DNA of 58,846 nt from SIG607 sp045648445 (GCA_045648445.1 JAZRNY010000028.1:1-58846); one strand, 5' to 3'; positions 1-7,311 are shown, counted from the first letter of the stretch. Program-made: numbers and translations. Notes: generated from the letters alone by a model not told the origin.

Positions 1-1
1 A

Positions 2-664
2 CAAAAAACGGGTAGCGAGTATATAATATTCCTGTACGACGAAAACGGTACCGCCTACGGTATGCTGATTAACGAAAACGGCGTTGAAAACTACTATTAT
101 TACCTTTTCAACCTGCAGGGCGATATTGTAGGCATAATGGATAGTTCGGGCAATACCGTAGCAGAATATACCTATGATGCATGGGGCACTTTGCTGACAA
201 CAACGGGAACACTTGCTTCTACTATAGGCGAAAAGAACCCACTCAGATACAGAGGATACTATTACGATTCTGAGACCGGATTTTACTACCTAAAATCCCG
301 TTACTATGATCCATACGTGCAAAGATTTATTAATGCGGATTCAACTCTTTATCAAGATTCATTGGGATATAATTTATTTGCATATTGCTATAATAACCCG
401 ATTGTATATTATGATCCAAGCGGCGAATTTGGAGAGCAAGCGTTAGCATGGTGGTCTTCAACTATGTGGTGGCTACCTTTTGCTGATACAGTATTACCGT
501 TAGGGGATGTAATCTATTTTGGCGTTGTAGCCATTATAGGAATTGGTTTTATTTGTGAGGCAGCTACTAGTGCTTCGGCACCCGATACGAACACCTCTAA
601 ACCATCTAACAATACTGATAAATCCGATAAAAAAACACGAAAAAAACTAATAAACCTGATGTGA
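2..664 (+). CDS. RHS repeat-associated core protein, C-terminal part (5' end outside window)
   Basis: The reading frame is open from base 2, so the gene starts before the window. It encodes the end of an RHS/YD-repeat polymorphic toxin: tyrosine- and glycine-rich YD repeats lead into the RHS core signature (YDPYVQRFINAD, then NNPIVYYDPSGE), which in this family ends the shell that encapsulates a variable toxin tip. After the core comes a hydrophobic Trp-rich stretch (about bases 440-560), then a Lys/Asp/Asn/Thr-rich linker. The frame stops at 662-664, just as a recognisable toxin sequence begins in the -1 frame. The two A7 runs in the linker (629-635 and 640-646) are where the frames would join. 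Such proteins act in contact-dependent competition; that role is inferred from the family. Confidence 0.9.
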   Translation, partial: QKTGSEYIIFLYDENGTAYGMLINENGVENYYYYLFNLQGDIVGIMDSSGNTVAEYTYDAWGTLLTTTGTLASTIGEKNPLRYRGYYYDSETGFYYLKSRYYDPYVQRFINADSTLYQDSLGYNLFAYCYNNPIVYYDPSGEFGEQALAWWSSTMWWLPFADTVLPLGDVIYFGVVAIIGIGFICEAATSASAPDTNTSKPSNNTDKSDKKTRKKLINLM

Positions 665-888
665 AATATCCCGGAGACGATCCAACAATTCCTCCTGGTG
701 ATGGATATGAATGGCGTGGCAAGCAACCTGTAGGTGGAGATAAAGGATCTTGGGTAAACAAAAATACGGGTGAACAATTGCATCCCGATTTAAATCATCC
801 AGCGCCTAAAGGTCCACACTGGGATTATACTGATCCAAGTGGTACAAAATGGTACATTAAGCCAACCGGTGAAATTGATATATGGTGA
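661..888 (+). CDS. RHS C-terminal toxin tip, in the -1 frame relative to the RHS core
   Basis: About 75 residues from GTG 661, open in frame further upstream from about 622. The conserved-looking core is GYEWRG, GSWVN, a block with LHPDLNHP and GPHWDY, then WYIKPTGE. This resembles a polymorphic toxin C-terminal domain I recall as 'polymorphic toxin type 37'; that name is from memory. No Shine-Dalgarno site precedes GTG 661, so independent translation looks unlikely. A -1 slip at the A7 run at 640-646, read in the RHS frame as A AAA AAA, continues directly as KKTNKPDVKYPGDDP into the toxin. It is therefore either one protein made by recoding or transcript slippage, a gene broken by a one-base indel, or a sequencing error. 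The following candidate immunity gene begins 8 bases after its stop. Confidence 0.7.
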   Translation: MKYPGDDPTIPPGDGYEWRGKQPVGGDKGSWVNKNTGEQLHPDLNHPAPKGPHWDYTDPSGTKWYIKPTGEIDIW

Positions 889-896
889 GGTAATTT

Positions 897-1187
897 ATGG
901 AAAACGATTGGAGATTAACAAATCAAACTAGTTATTTATATAAAAAAAGGTTAGTTAAAAAACTTTTCATAAGTTCTGATATGCGCGACCATGAGCACTG
1001 CTCTTTTTGTTGGTATAAGTTTTACGAACCTAACGTTTATGGGTATTGCACTCTTGATGGGCAACACTGGATTTGTGAAGAATGTTTTGGAGATTTTAAA
1101 GAAGTTTTTAAATGGGAAATAGAGAACACAAGGGACGGTTCGAAACCACTGAAAAAGTCGAGCAAAGATGGTAAAAATATGGTATAA
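897..1187 (+). CDS. Small Cys-rich protein, candidate immunity protein for the RHS toxin
   Basis: 96 codons from ATG 897, with a GGTGAGG ribosome site that overlaps the toxin stop codon, so it should be co-translated with the RHS toxin gene. The body has two Cys pairs (HCSFC near residues 34-38 and WICEECF near 58-64) and many aromatic residues, a pattern that could bind zinc. Position directly after a toxin tip is the usual place for a cognate immunity gene, so that role is inferred from context only. The last 20 or so residues are encoded by a repeat element that starts at about 1125, so the native C-terminus (perhaps ending near FKWEIEN) has been replaced by repeat-derived sequence. It may still be functional. 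Confidence 0.6.
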   Translation: MENDWRLTNQTSYLYKKRLVKKLFISSDMRDHEHCSFCWYKFYEPNVYGYCTLDGQHWICEECFGDFKEVFKWEIENTRDGSKPLKKSSKDGKNMV

Positions 1188-1435
1188 TAGAAGTATCAAG
1201 AAAAAGGTGTGGTAAAGATGCTTCGAGAAAACCAAGAACGACACAGGGGACGGTCCTATGTGTCGGTTTTGAGTAGGGGCGGATGCCCTTCATCCGCCCA
1301 AAGTAACTGCGGGATGTCGAGGTTATTCCCCTAATAGGGGAAATGTCGAAAGCGACAAAAGGGTCTGGGCGCAGCCGTACCGCCATCCCCTACAAAATAC
1401 CAATCAATCTCTACTGAAACATCGTCCCTTGTGTT
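1125..1435. repeat. MITE-like repeat element with short terminal inverted repeats
   Basis: The 13-mer AACACAAGGGACG lies at 1125-1137 and, inverted, at 1423-1435, bounding about 311 bases. Inside is a related copy, ACACAGGGGACGGTCC (1241-1256), part of an imperfect hairpin with TGTGTCG at 1259-1265. Interior segments are G/C-rich and non-coding in appearance (GTAGGGGCGGATG at about 1274, closing with CCCCTAC near 1387). The same words recur at 42.55-43.9 kb. No transposase is present, so if mobile it would need a partner in trans. This accounts for most of the gap after the RHS locus. Confidence 0.65.
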
Positions 1436-1440
1436 TTCAA

Positions 1441-1472
1441 AAATAAAAACGACCGTGAGGTCGTTTTTATTT
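1441..1472. terminator. Bidirectional intrinsic terminator
   Basis: A perfect 14-base stem (AAATAAAAACGACC / GGTCGTTTTTATTT) with a GTGA loop, T-rich on both strands. It separates the RHS locus (+) from rubrerythrin (-) and can serve both. Confidence 0.85.
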
Positions 1473-1516
1473 ACGGGTAATATTAAATTGTTGGGTAGTT
1501 ATTAAAAATCTTTCGA

Positions 1517-2050
1517 TTAATAATTTTCGTTTCTTACTTCGAAATAAGATTCGGGATGTGCGCAAACGGGGCAAACCTTGGGAGCCTTAAGACCAACTAC
1601 GATGTGACCGCAGTTACGGCATTCCCAAACGGTAACGCTGCTCTTTTCGAATACAGCCTTGGTTTCAACGTTTTTAAGAAGTGCGCGATATCTTTCTTCG
1701 TGAGCCTTTTCGATAGCGGCAACGGCTCTGAACTTGAATGCAAGAGCGGTAAAGCCTTCTTCTTCAGCCTCTTTAGCGAAGGTGTCGTACATATCGGTCC
1801 ACTCATAGTTTTCGCCTTCGGCAGCAGCCAAAAGGTTAGCAGCGGTATCACCAAGTCCGCCAAGCTCTTTAAACCACATTTTAGCGTGTTCTTTTTCGTT
1901 TTCAGCAGTCTTTAAGAAGAGAGCGGCAATCTGCTCGTAACCTTCTTTTTTAGCAACAGATGCAAAGTAGGTGTATTTGTTTCTTGCCTGAGATTCGCCT
2001 GCGAAAGCTGCCTGTAAGTTTTTTTCGGTTTTAGTTCCTTTGAGTTCCAT
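1517..2050 (-). CDS. rbr: Rubrerythrin
   Basis: 177 residues, the usual length. An N-terminal ferritin-like four-helix domain carries the diiron ligands in AGESQARNKY, ENEKEHAKM, EAEEEGF and IEKAHEERY. A C-terminal rubredoxin-like domain has CRNCG and CPVCAHPESYFE, four Cys for one Fe. The family reduces hydrogen peroxide using rubredoxin-relayed electrons in anaerobes. It begins 71 bases after the Fur/PerR-type gene on the same strand, so the two are probably one operon under the operator at 2514-2528. The start ATG has a Shine-Dalgarno AAAAGGAGAT. Cytoplasmic. Confidence 0.96.
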   Translation of the reverse strand: MELKGTKTEKNLQAAFAGESQARNKYTYFASVAKKEGYEQIAALFLKTAENEKEHAKMWFKELGGLGDTAANLLAAAEGENYEWTDMYDTFAKEAEEEGFTALAFKFRAVAAIEKAHEERYRALLKNVETKAVFEKSSVTVWECRNCGHIVVGLKAPKVCPVCAHPESYFEVRNENY

Positions 2051-2121
2051 AAAATTATCTCCTTTTATTAAAAAAATTATTTGTTTATATTTTAACCGAT
2101 TTCTCGGTATTTAGCAATAGT

Positions 2122-2484
2122 TTATTTGCAACTGCTACATAAATAATCAAGATTTAAATTATATGAAATTATATCTTCACCTAAATTTTCTTTTAAATGC
2201 TCTAAAAAATCGGGAATAACCACATCTTTTACCGATTTGCAGTTTTTACAAATCAAATGGTCGTGAAGAACAGGGGAGCGGTCGAATAAATCAGCCGCAT
2301 CGGGAATTTTTACCTTTCCTATCATTCCGCCCAGATATAAAGCGTTAAGATTATTATAAACGGTGGCAAGCGCTATACCGGGCATCTTATCACGGGCAAG
2401 TATATAAATTTCATCAGCCGATAAATGTCCGTCCATATTCTTTACAATATCCAGAATAAGACTTCGCTGTTTAGTGAGTAACAT
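2122..2484 (-). CDS. Fur-family regulator, PerR-like
   Basis: 120 residues, shorter than typical Fur/PerR (about 140), with the winged-helix N-terminus (TKQRSLILDIVKN, ALATVYNNLNAL recognition helix) and C-terminal dimerisation/metal domain. Visible metal ligands are HDHLICKNC and a terminal CSSCK pair, giving the two CxxC motifs of the structural zinc site. The linked rubrerythrin gene argues for a peroxide-sensing PerR role rather than iron-responsive Fur; that choice is inference. The start ATG has the site AAGGAGGT. A consensus promoter and a 7-1-7 palindrome sit just upstream, implying autoregulation. Confidence 0.88.
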   Translation of the reverse strand: MLLTKQRSLILDIVKNMDGHLSADEIYILARDKMPGIALATVYNNLNALYLGGMIGKVKIPDAADLFDRSPVLHDHLICKNCKSVKDVVIPDFLEHLKENLGEDIISYNLNLDYLCSSCK

Positions 2485-2513
2485 GGCTACCTCCTTTTTT
2501 GCGAATTTAAGAA

Positions 2514-2528
2514 TTAGAATTATTCTAA
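2514..2528. promoter_or_regulatory. Fur/PerR-type operator (7-1-7 palindrome)
   Basis: TTAGAATTATTCTAA is a perfect 7-1-7 inverted repeat, the architecture of Fur and Per boxes. It lies immediately downstream of the -10 of the regulator's own promoter, where bound repressor would block initiation. Confidence 0.75.
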
Positions 2529-2533
2529 ATCTA

Positions 2534-2561
2534 ATTATACATAAAAAGTCAAGTTTGTCAA
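2534..2561 (-). promoter_or_regulatory. Sigma-A promoter of the Fur/PerR-type gene and rbr
   Basis: On the minus strand: TTGACA (2556-2561), 16-base spacer, TATAAT (2534-2539). Confidence 0.8.
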
Positions 2562-2578
2562 CAGTTTTTTAAAAAATA

Positions 2579-2607
2579 TTGAAAAACTTTTTGAAAAAAT
2601 GTATAAT
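2579..2607 (+). promoter_or_regulatory. Promoter of the thioesterase gene
   Basis: TTGAAA (2579-2584), 17-base spacer, TATAAT (2602-2607). The -10 lies inside the longest possible reading frame of the thioesterase, which argues that translation starts downstream at 2632. Confidence 0.7.
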
Positions 2608-2631
2608 CTGTTAAAAGAAGGGATGAAGTCA

Positions 2632-3345
2632 ATGTTTTACGATAAGAAAGTTTATATACCCACCGAGTATTGCGACTATACTATAAGACTTGGTTACTGT
2701 CAGTCGTTTTTTCTTTTGCAAAACGCTATGATAGACGGTTTTGAGGTTTATGACTGCGGAAATAAGGGACTTGGTGAAAGGTGCAACGCCTATTGGGCAG
2801 TTACCAGAACTAAATTACATATTAATAAACGTGCTTTTTGGGGCGAAACGGTTGACGTTAAATCTGACTATATAAACGACGGTAAACTGCGTGTTAACGT
2901 TAAAACAAATGCATTTAATAGTAATGGCGAACCGCTTTTTAATGGTACTCAGGAGCTTTGCGTTTTGGATAAAGAAAGCCACCGAGTAAAAAGACTTAGT
3001 GATACCTGTCTTCCGAAACCTGAAAAACAGGAGCCTATGGCTGAATTTGAGAAATTTAAAATTTCCGAAAATTCTTGCGCTTCATACGAACTTACCGTAA
3101 GGAGTCAGCATATCGATATGTCACGCCACGTTAATAATATAGAATATATACGAATGGCGCTTGATTTATTCTCTGTGGATGAACTTATTGAAAATGATAT
3201 AACCGATATTGAGGTTCATTATATCGGCGAATGCAGAGAAGGGGAAACTCTTTTACTCAAGCGCTTTGACGAGGGTAATATAAGTTTCGTAACCATCAGT
3301 AAAGAAAATAAAAAATGCTTTGAAATGAAAATAATCCGTCGTTGA
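2632..3345 (+). CDS. Acyl-ACP thioesterase
   Basis: About 237 residues. Two hotdog halves as in the plant FatA/FatB-like bacterial family: the N-terminal half starts FYDKKVYIPTEYCD and the C-terminal half contains SQHIDMSRHVNNIEYI, the conserved HVNN..Y motif near the active site. It should hydrolyse acyl-ACP to release free fatty acids in the cytoplasm. I chose ATG 2632 because GAAGGG sits 9 bases upstream and the promoter -10 (2602-2607) excludes the earlier ATG at 2599. It stands alone, followed directly by the convergent AraC remnant. Confidence 0.88.
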   Translation: MFYDKKVYIPTEYCDYTIRLGYCQSFFLLQNAMIDGFEVYDCGNKGLGERCNAYWAVTRTKLHINKRAFWGETVDVKSDYINDGKLRVNVKTNAFNSNGEPLFNGTQELCVLDKESHRVKRLSDTCLPKPEKQEPMAEFEKFKISENSCASYELTVRSQHIDMSRHVNNIEYIRMALDLFSVDELIENDITDIEVHYIGECREGETLLLKRFDEGNISFVTISKENKKCFEMKIIRR

Positions 3346-3349
3346 CGGA

Positions 3350-3892
3350 TTATTTTTTATGCTTTTCACGGTATTGCTTCGGGGAAATGCCCTTATGGTG
3401 TTTAAAGGCTTTTGAAAATGCGGCTAAATCGCTGTATCCTGCTTTCTCGGCAACTTCGCTTAAAAGCAAATCCGACTGCTTTAAAATTTCACAAGAAGCG
3501 GAAATTCTATAGTTGTCGATATATTCCTTCGGTGAAACGCCTACCTCTTTTTTAAATAAATCGCAAAAATAACTGCGGTTTAAATTAAGAGTTTCAGCAA
3601 TACTGTTTACCGTTATTTTTTGAATGTAATGTCTGTGAATAATTTTTAATGCTTCGCTTATATAACGGCTATAGTATTTTGGTGTAGGCATATCGGTATC
3701 TAAAATTGAAATTATTTTCCAGATAAGACTGGTCGCATATGCGTTCTGTCCATGCGTCATATCCTTTATTTTGGCAAATTTCAAAATAAAGGTGTATACA
3801 CAAACGAAAATATAGGTACCTTTGATTATACTGATATAACCGGTAAAATTGTGGTTTATAACTTCGGTCATACTCATATCGAACTTGTTCAT
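3350..3892 (-). pseudogene. AraC-family regulator, 5'-truncated remnant
   Basis: The C-terminal part is a complete AraC DNA-binding domain: HRHYIQKITVNSIAETLNLNR-type first helix-turn-helix, then LLLSEVAEKAGYSDLAAFSKAFKHH and the terminal GISPKQYREK signature. AraC-like sequence extends upstream only to about base 3760. Beyond that the minus-strand frame is merely the antisense of a phosphoesterase fragment on the plus strand, so the first 44 or so residues of the open frame are spurious. The N-terminal ligand-binding domain is gone. It probably is not functional, although a stand-alone DNA-binding domain cannot be excluded. Confidence 0.7.
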
Positions 3893-4162
3893 TACGATAA
3901 AGATATTGATTTGTGGCAGATTTCTACAGCCTGCGCAAATCTGAATTCTTATACCAATAAAGGTAATATAACACAGTCTAACAGTGAATTGTCGGCTTCA
4001 AGTGTTATGAATACAAAGAGTTACGCTTGGACGTGGCACTATAGAGCCCTTGGCAGTCCCAGTGAAAACTGTTTCGACGTTATCAGCGCCGACGAAAATA
4101 AAGTAATGAAATTTGCCTTTGGCGGAAGCGGAAGCAACAAAACAGTTTACTATAAAAAATAA
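3752..4162 (+). pseudogene. Metallophosphoesterase, C-terminal fragment
   Basis: The frame holds the end of a calcineurin-like phosphoesterase: GKIVVYNFGHTH (the C-terminal GHTH metal-binding motif), then LWQISTACAN, and a terminal strand region resembling the family's C-terminal cap. The N-terminal motifs (DxH, GDxxD, GNHD) are missing, so it cannot form the dinuclear metal site. Recognisable homology starts at about 3767, within a few bases of where the oppositely oriented AraC gene loses its 5' end, so one deletion or rearrangement probably removed both 5' ends. A terminator follows at 4167. Confidence 0.7.
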
Positions 4163-4166
4163 TTTT

Positions 4167-4196
4167 AAGACCTCCGAATAAACCGGAGGTCTTTAC
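4167..4196 (+). terminator. Intrinsic terminator
   Basis: Stem AAGACCTCCG (4167-4176) / CGGAGGTCTT (4184-4193), after the phosphoesterase fragment. Confidence 0.75.
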
Positions 4197-4198
4197 TC

Positions 4199-4227
4199 TT
4201 GTTAAAAATAAAAATATGTAGTATAAT
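4199..4227 (+). promoter_or_regulatory. Promoter of the ftsW-like/pbp operon
   Basis: TTGTTA (4199-4204), 17-base spacer, TATAAT (4222-4227), 27 bases before the start codon. Confidence 0.65.
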
Positions 4228-4253
4228 ACTAAAAAACAGAAAGGACGGGTTTT

Positions 4254-5864
4254 ATGGAAAACTATATTCGCGCATTTTTTACCATAGTAAGATATCTTTT
4301 ACCTATATTCTCCGTCATACTTGTTTTTTGTTGCGCAAGCGGACTTCTTTCTAAAAAGAAAAAATGCTATAAGGTTGTGCTTTTAACCGACGATATGGTT
4401 GAAACCGAGATAGGGGACGGCGAATATATCGTTGGTAGCGGTGATGACTGCGATATAAAATTAGATAAAACCGATGAACAGCACATGGTAATATCGGTTT
4501 CGGGAAAAAACTTTTCTTTAAGACCGCTTTTTAAAAATAAAGTGGCAATAAATAAACATTCCGTTAAAGAGGAAACTATTTTTGCGCCCGACGATATTTT
4601 AAACGCAAATGAAAGACAGTTCTCTTTAAGGGTTAAAAATAATAGAGGCAGAAATTTATTTGACGGTAAATTATACAAGGCGGCGTCATTGTGCAGTCTT
4701 ACCCTTATTCAGTTTTTTATAGCACTTTCGCTTTGTTTTTCTTTTTATAATAATTTGCTTATTATAGGCGTTGTTTTTGGCGCGTTGATATTTTTAGAGT
4801 GGATATATTTTGCCTTTACTAAATTTAGGGGCGCTTTTGTTGAAATTCCTGTTCTTTTTTTGGTAACCATAGGGCTCAGCGTGGCTTCGCACCGAGGAAC
4901 TAACGCTCTTATTAAACAGTTTATATGCCTTATAGTAGGTGTTTTTGGCGCGTTAATTATCGGCAAAATAATAATTTCTTCAAAACGCGCTATTAATCTT
5001 CGGTTTATTGCATTTATGCTTGGCGGAATACTTTTCGGGATAAATTTGTTTTTTGGCGTGATTTATAACGGCGCACAAAACTGGCTTAATATAGGTGGCA
5101 TTTCGGTTCAACCGTCTGAGTTTATAAAGGTTGCCCTTATATTTATAAGCGGCGCTTCGGTTGAAAAACTAAGCAGTATAAAGGATATAACTCTTTTTGG
5201 TGTATTTTCGATTTTTTGTCTTGGTTCACTTTTTTATTTGAGTGATTTTGGTACTGCACTTATTTATGCAGTAGTGTTTTTTGCAGTAATTTCTATACGC
5301 CTTTGCAGTGTAAAAATTATTGCTGTTTTATCTGCTTTGGCGGTACTTTGCGGCGGTGCGGTTACTATTTTGTTTCCTTACGTTGCAAAACGAGTTTTTT
5401 CTTTCGGAAAGGCTTTCGAAAACGCATACGACAGCGGTTATCAGCAAACGAGAGCAATGATAGCCACTGCTTCGGGAGGACTTTTTGGGGTTGGAGCGGG
5501 AAAGGGTACTCTTATAAAGGTTGCCGCTGCAGATACCGATATAGTTTTTGGGCTTATAAGTGAAGAATTCGGGCTTATAATATCTCTTTGCGTTTTAAGT
5601 GTATTTGTGATTTTTGTGCTTTATTCAATACGGGTTTTAACCACCTCTAAAAGCACCTATTATTCCGTTACTGCCAGTGCTACTGCGGTGTTGCTTCTTA
5701 TGCAGACTGCCCTTAACGTTTTTGGCACACTGGACATGTTGCCGTTTACGGGGGTTACTTTGCCATTTATCAGTAACGGCGGTTCGTCTTTGCTTTCTTG
5801 TCTTGTTTTAACGGCATTTTTAAGGACTCCTTTAATAGTTTCTAACGGAGGTGGCGCAAAATGA
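4254..5864 (+). CDS. FHA domain-FtsW/RodA/SpoVE family fusion (SEDS glycosyltransferase)
   Basis: 536 residues. One N-terminal membrane helix (about 10-32), then a soluble domain (about 38-130) with FHA features (GEYIVGSGDDCDIKL, then INKHSV), then a SEDS polytopic domain (about 145-530). SEDS motifs seen are GGISVQPSEFIKVALI, GVGAGKG, TDIVFGLISEEFGLI and LPFISNGGSS. SEDS proteins polymerise peptidoglycan from lipid II together with a class B PBP, and the next gene, overlapping by four bases (ATGA), is one. FHA domains bind phosphothreonine, so control by a Ser/Thr kinase is plausible. The cognate cell process (elongation, division or sporulation) cannot be told from sequence. Confidence 0.9.
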   Translation: MENYIRAFFTIVRYLLPIFSVILVFCCASGLLSKKKKCYKVVLLTDDMVETEIGDGEYIVGSGDDCDIKLDKTDEQHMVISVSGKNFSLRPLFKNKVAINKHSVKEETIFAPDDILNANERQFSLRVKNNRGRNLFDGKLYKAASLCSLTLIQFFIALSLCFSFYNNLLIIGVVFGALIFLEWIYFAFTKFRGAFVEIPVLFLVTIGLSVASHRGTNALIKQFICLIVGVFGALIIGKIIISSKRAINLRFIAFMLGGILFGINLFFGVIYNGAQNWLNIGGISVQPSEFIKVALIFISGASVEKLSSIKDITLFGVFSIFCLGSLFYLSDFGTALIYAVVFFAVISIRLCSVKIIAVLSALAVLCGGAVTILFPYVAKRVFSFGKAFENAYDSGYQQTRAMIATASGGLFGVGAGKGTLIKVAAADTDIVFGLISEEFGLIISLCVLSVFVIFVLYSIRVLTTSKSTYYSVTASATAVLLLMQTALNVFGTLDMLPFTGVTLPFISNGGSSLLSCLVLTAFLRTPLIVSNGGGAK

Positions 5865-7237
5865 TAAGAACAAAATTTAGAGCAAATGTTATTCGCGTAA
5901 TACTTCTTTTGTTTTTGGTTTTGTGCGGTATCTTCATTTTTAAGTATACTTCTTCGGCTAAAAATTGGGCGTTTTTTGAAACTAACAGTCACGTTTATAC
6001 AAGCGGTAAACTAACGCAACCGGGCGAAATTACCGACCGACAGGGAAGACTTCTTTCAAAAACTGAAGACGGTCAAAGGGTATATAACAAAAATAAAGAT
6101 ATAAGAAAAGCCACCATTCATACGGTTGGCGACCACGACGGTTTTATTAGTACGGGCGTAACCAACGCGCTTAAAGACAGATTGGTTGGCTATTCCCTTA
6201 TAAACGGTATTTACACCTATTCGGGAAAAGGCAATAATGCAAATCTTACAATAGATTCAAATATAAGTGTAGCCGCAATGAAAGCCTTGGGTAACAGTGC
6301 GGGTTGTGTAGGGGTTTGTAACTATAAAACAGGTGAAGTGCTGTGTATGGTAAGTACGCCCACTTATGACATTGAAGACGTAAAAGAATACGAAAAGGCA
6401 AAAAACGGTGAACTTGGCAGTGTGTTTATGAACAGATTTATTTCATCTGCCTATACACCGGGTTCTACCTTTAAAATAGTTACTTCTGCCGCCGCTATTG
6501 AAACGTTAGGCGATGCGGCATACAGTAAAAATTTTATGTGTGACTATGGAACGGTTATTGAAGGCGAACAACTTAACTGTCTTGGTAAACATAAATCGGT
6601 TACCCTTAAAAGAGCGTTTTCACATTCTTGCAATGCGTTTTTCTCAAATATGGCGTTAACCCTTGGAAAAACGACAATGACGAAGTATGCCGAAAAATTC
6701 GGTTTTAATAAAACCTTTGAAATAGATGGTATTAAATGTGCTCAAACCGGTTATTCGGTTAAGGGTGCGAAAAATATTGATTTTGGTTGGTCGGGAATAG
6801 GTCAGCATAAAAATCTTTGTAATCCGGTGCAGTATCTTTGTATGGTAAGTGCTATTGCAAACGGCGGAGAATATAAAGAACCGTTTATTGTGCATAGCAT
6901 TACTGCATCCAACGGCAAATTGCTTTACGAGGCAAATCCTAAAACCGTTCTTATGATAAAAAGAGATACAGCGGAAAAACTTGCAGAACTTATGGACTTT
7001 GCGGCTGAGGATAATTACGGAAAATCAACCTTCGGTACCCTTGATGTATGCGGAAAAACGGGAACTGCCGAAGTTGGCAATAAAATGGAAAATTCACTTT
7101 TTATCGGCTTTTGTAAGGATGAAAATTTACCTCTCGCTTTCGTGGTTATAGCCGAGGGCGATGAAAACGGCAGAAAAAGTGCTATGAGTATTGCAAATAA
7201 AACCTTACAAGCCGCCAAAAAACAACTTATAAAATAA
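5861..7237 (+). CDS. Class B penicillin-binding protein (transpeptidase)
   Basis: 458 residues with an N-terminal membrane anchor (about 11-28), a short dimerisation-like segment beginning GEITDRQGRLL, and a transpeptidase domain. Active-site motifs are present: SxxK at Ser202-Lys205 (GSTFKI), SCN at 256-258, and KTG at 399-401 (CGKTGTAE). It cross-links peptidoglycan on the outer face of the membrane, working with the SEDS partner encoded just upstream; translational coupling is shown by the ATGA overlap. It is short for a PBP2 and lacks PASTA domains. The pair resembles the actinobacterial FHA/rodA/pbpA organisation, an analogy from general knowledge. Confidence 0.93.
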   Translation: MIRTKFRANVIRVILLLFLVLCGIFIFKYTSSAKNWAFFETNSHVYTSGKLTQPGEITDRQGRLLSKTEDGQRVYNKNKDIRKATIHTVGDHDGFISTGVTNALKDRLVGYSLINGIYTYSGKGNNANLTIDSNISVAAMKALGNSAGCVGVCNYKTGEVLCMVSTPTYDIEDVKEYEKAKNGELGSVFMNRFISSAYTPGSTFKIVTSAAAIETLGDAAYSKNFMCDYGTVIEGEQLNCLGKHKSVTLKRAFSHSCNAFFSNMALTLGKTTMTKYAEKFGFNKTFEIDGIKCAQTGYSVKGAKNIDFGWSGIGQHKNLCNPVQYLCMVSAIANGGEYKEPFIVHSITASNGKLLYEANPKTVLMIKRDTAEKLAELMDFAAEDNYGKSTFGTLDVCGKTGTAEVGNKMENSLFIGFCKDENLPLAFVVIAEGDENGRKSAMSIANKTLQAAKKQLIK

Positions 7238-7243
7238 CACTTC

Positions 7244-7276
7244 CCCCGAACTTAGTTTTTAGGTTCGGGGTTGCTT
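7244..7276 (+). terminator. Intrinsic terminator
   Basis: Stem CCCCGAAC (7244-7251) / GTTCGGGG (7263-7270), followed by TTGCTTTTTAT. Confidence 0.8.
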
Positions 7277-7311
7277 TTTATATAAAATTATTGTTTTTCG
7301 ATAATAAATTG

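Noticed and set aside
1108..1386. Minus-strand frames through the repeat element (for example with RTVPCV stretches)
   Set aside because: These are translations of the repeat itself, not conserved proteins.
5303..5563. 86-codon frame inside the FtsW-like gene
   Set aside because: Overlaps a well-supported gene on the same strand; composition is that of an out-of-frame shadow (Cys/Arg/Phe-rich).
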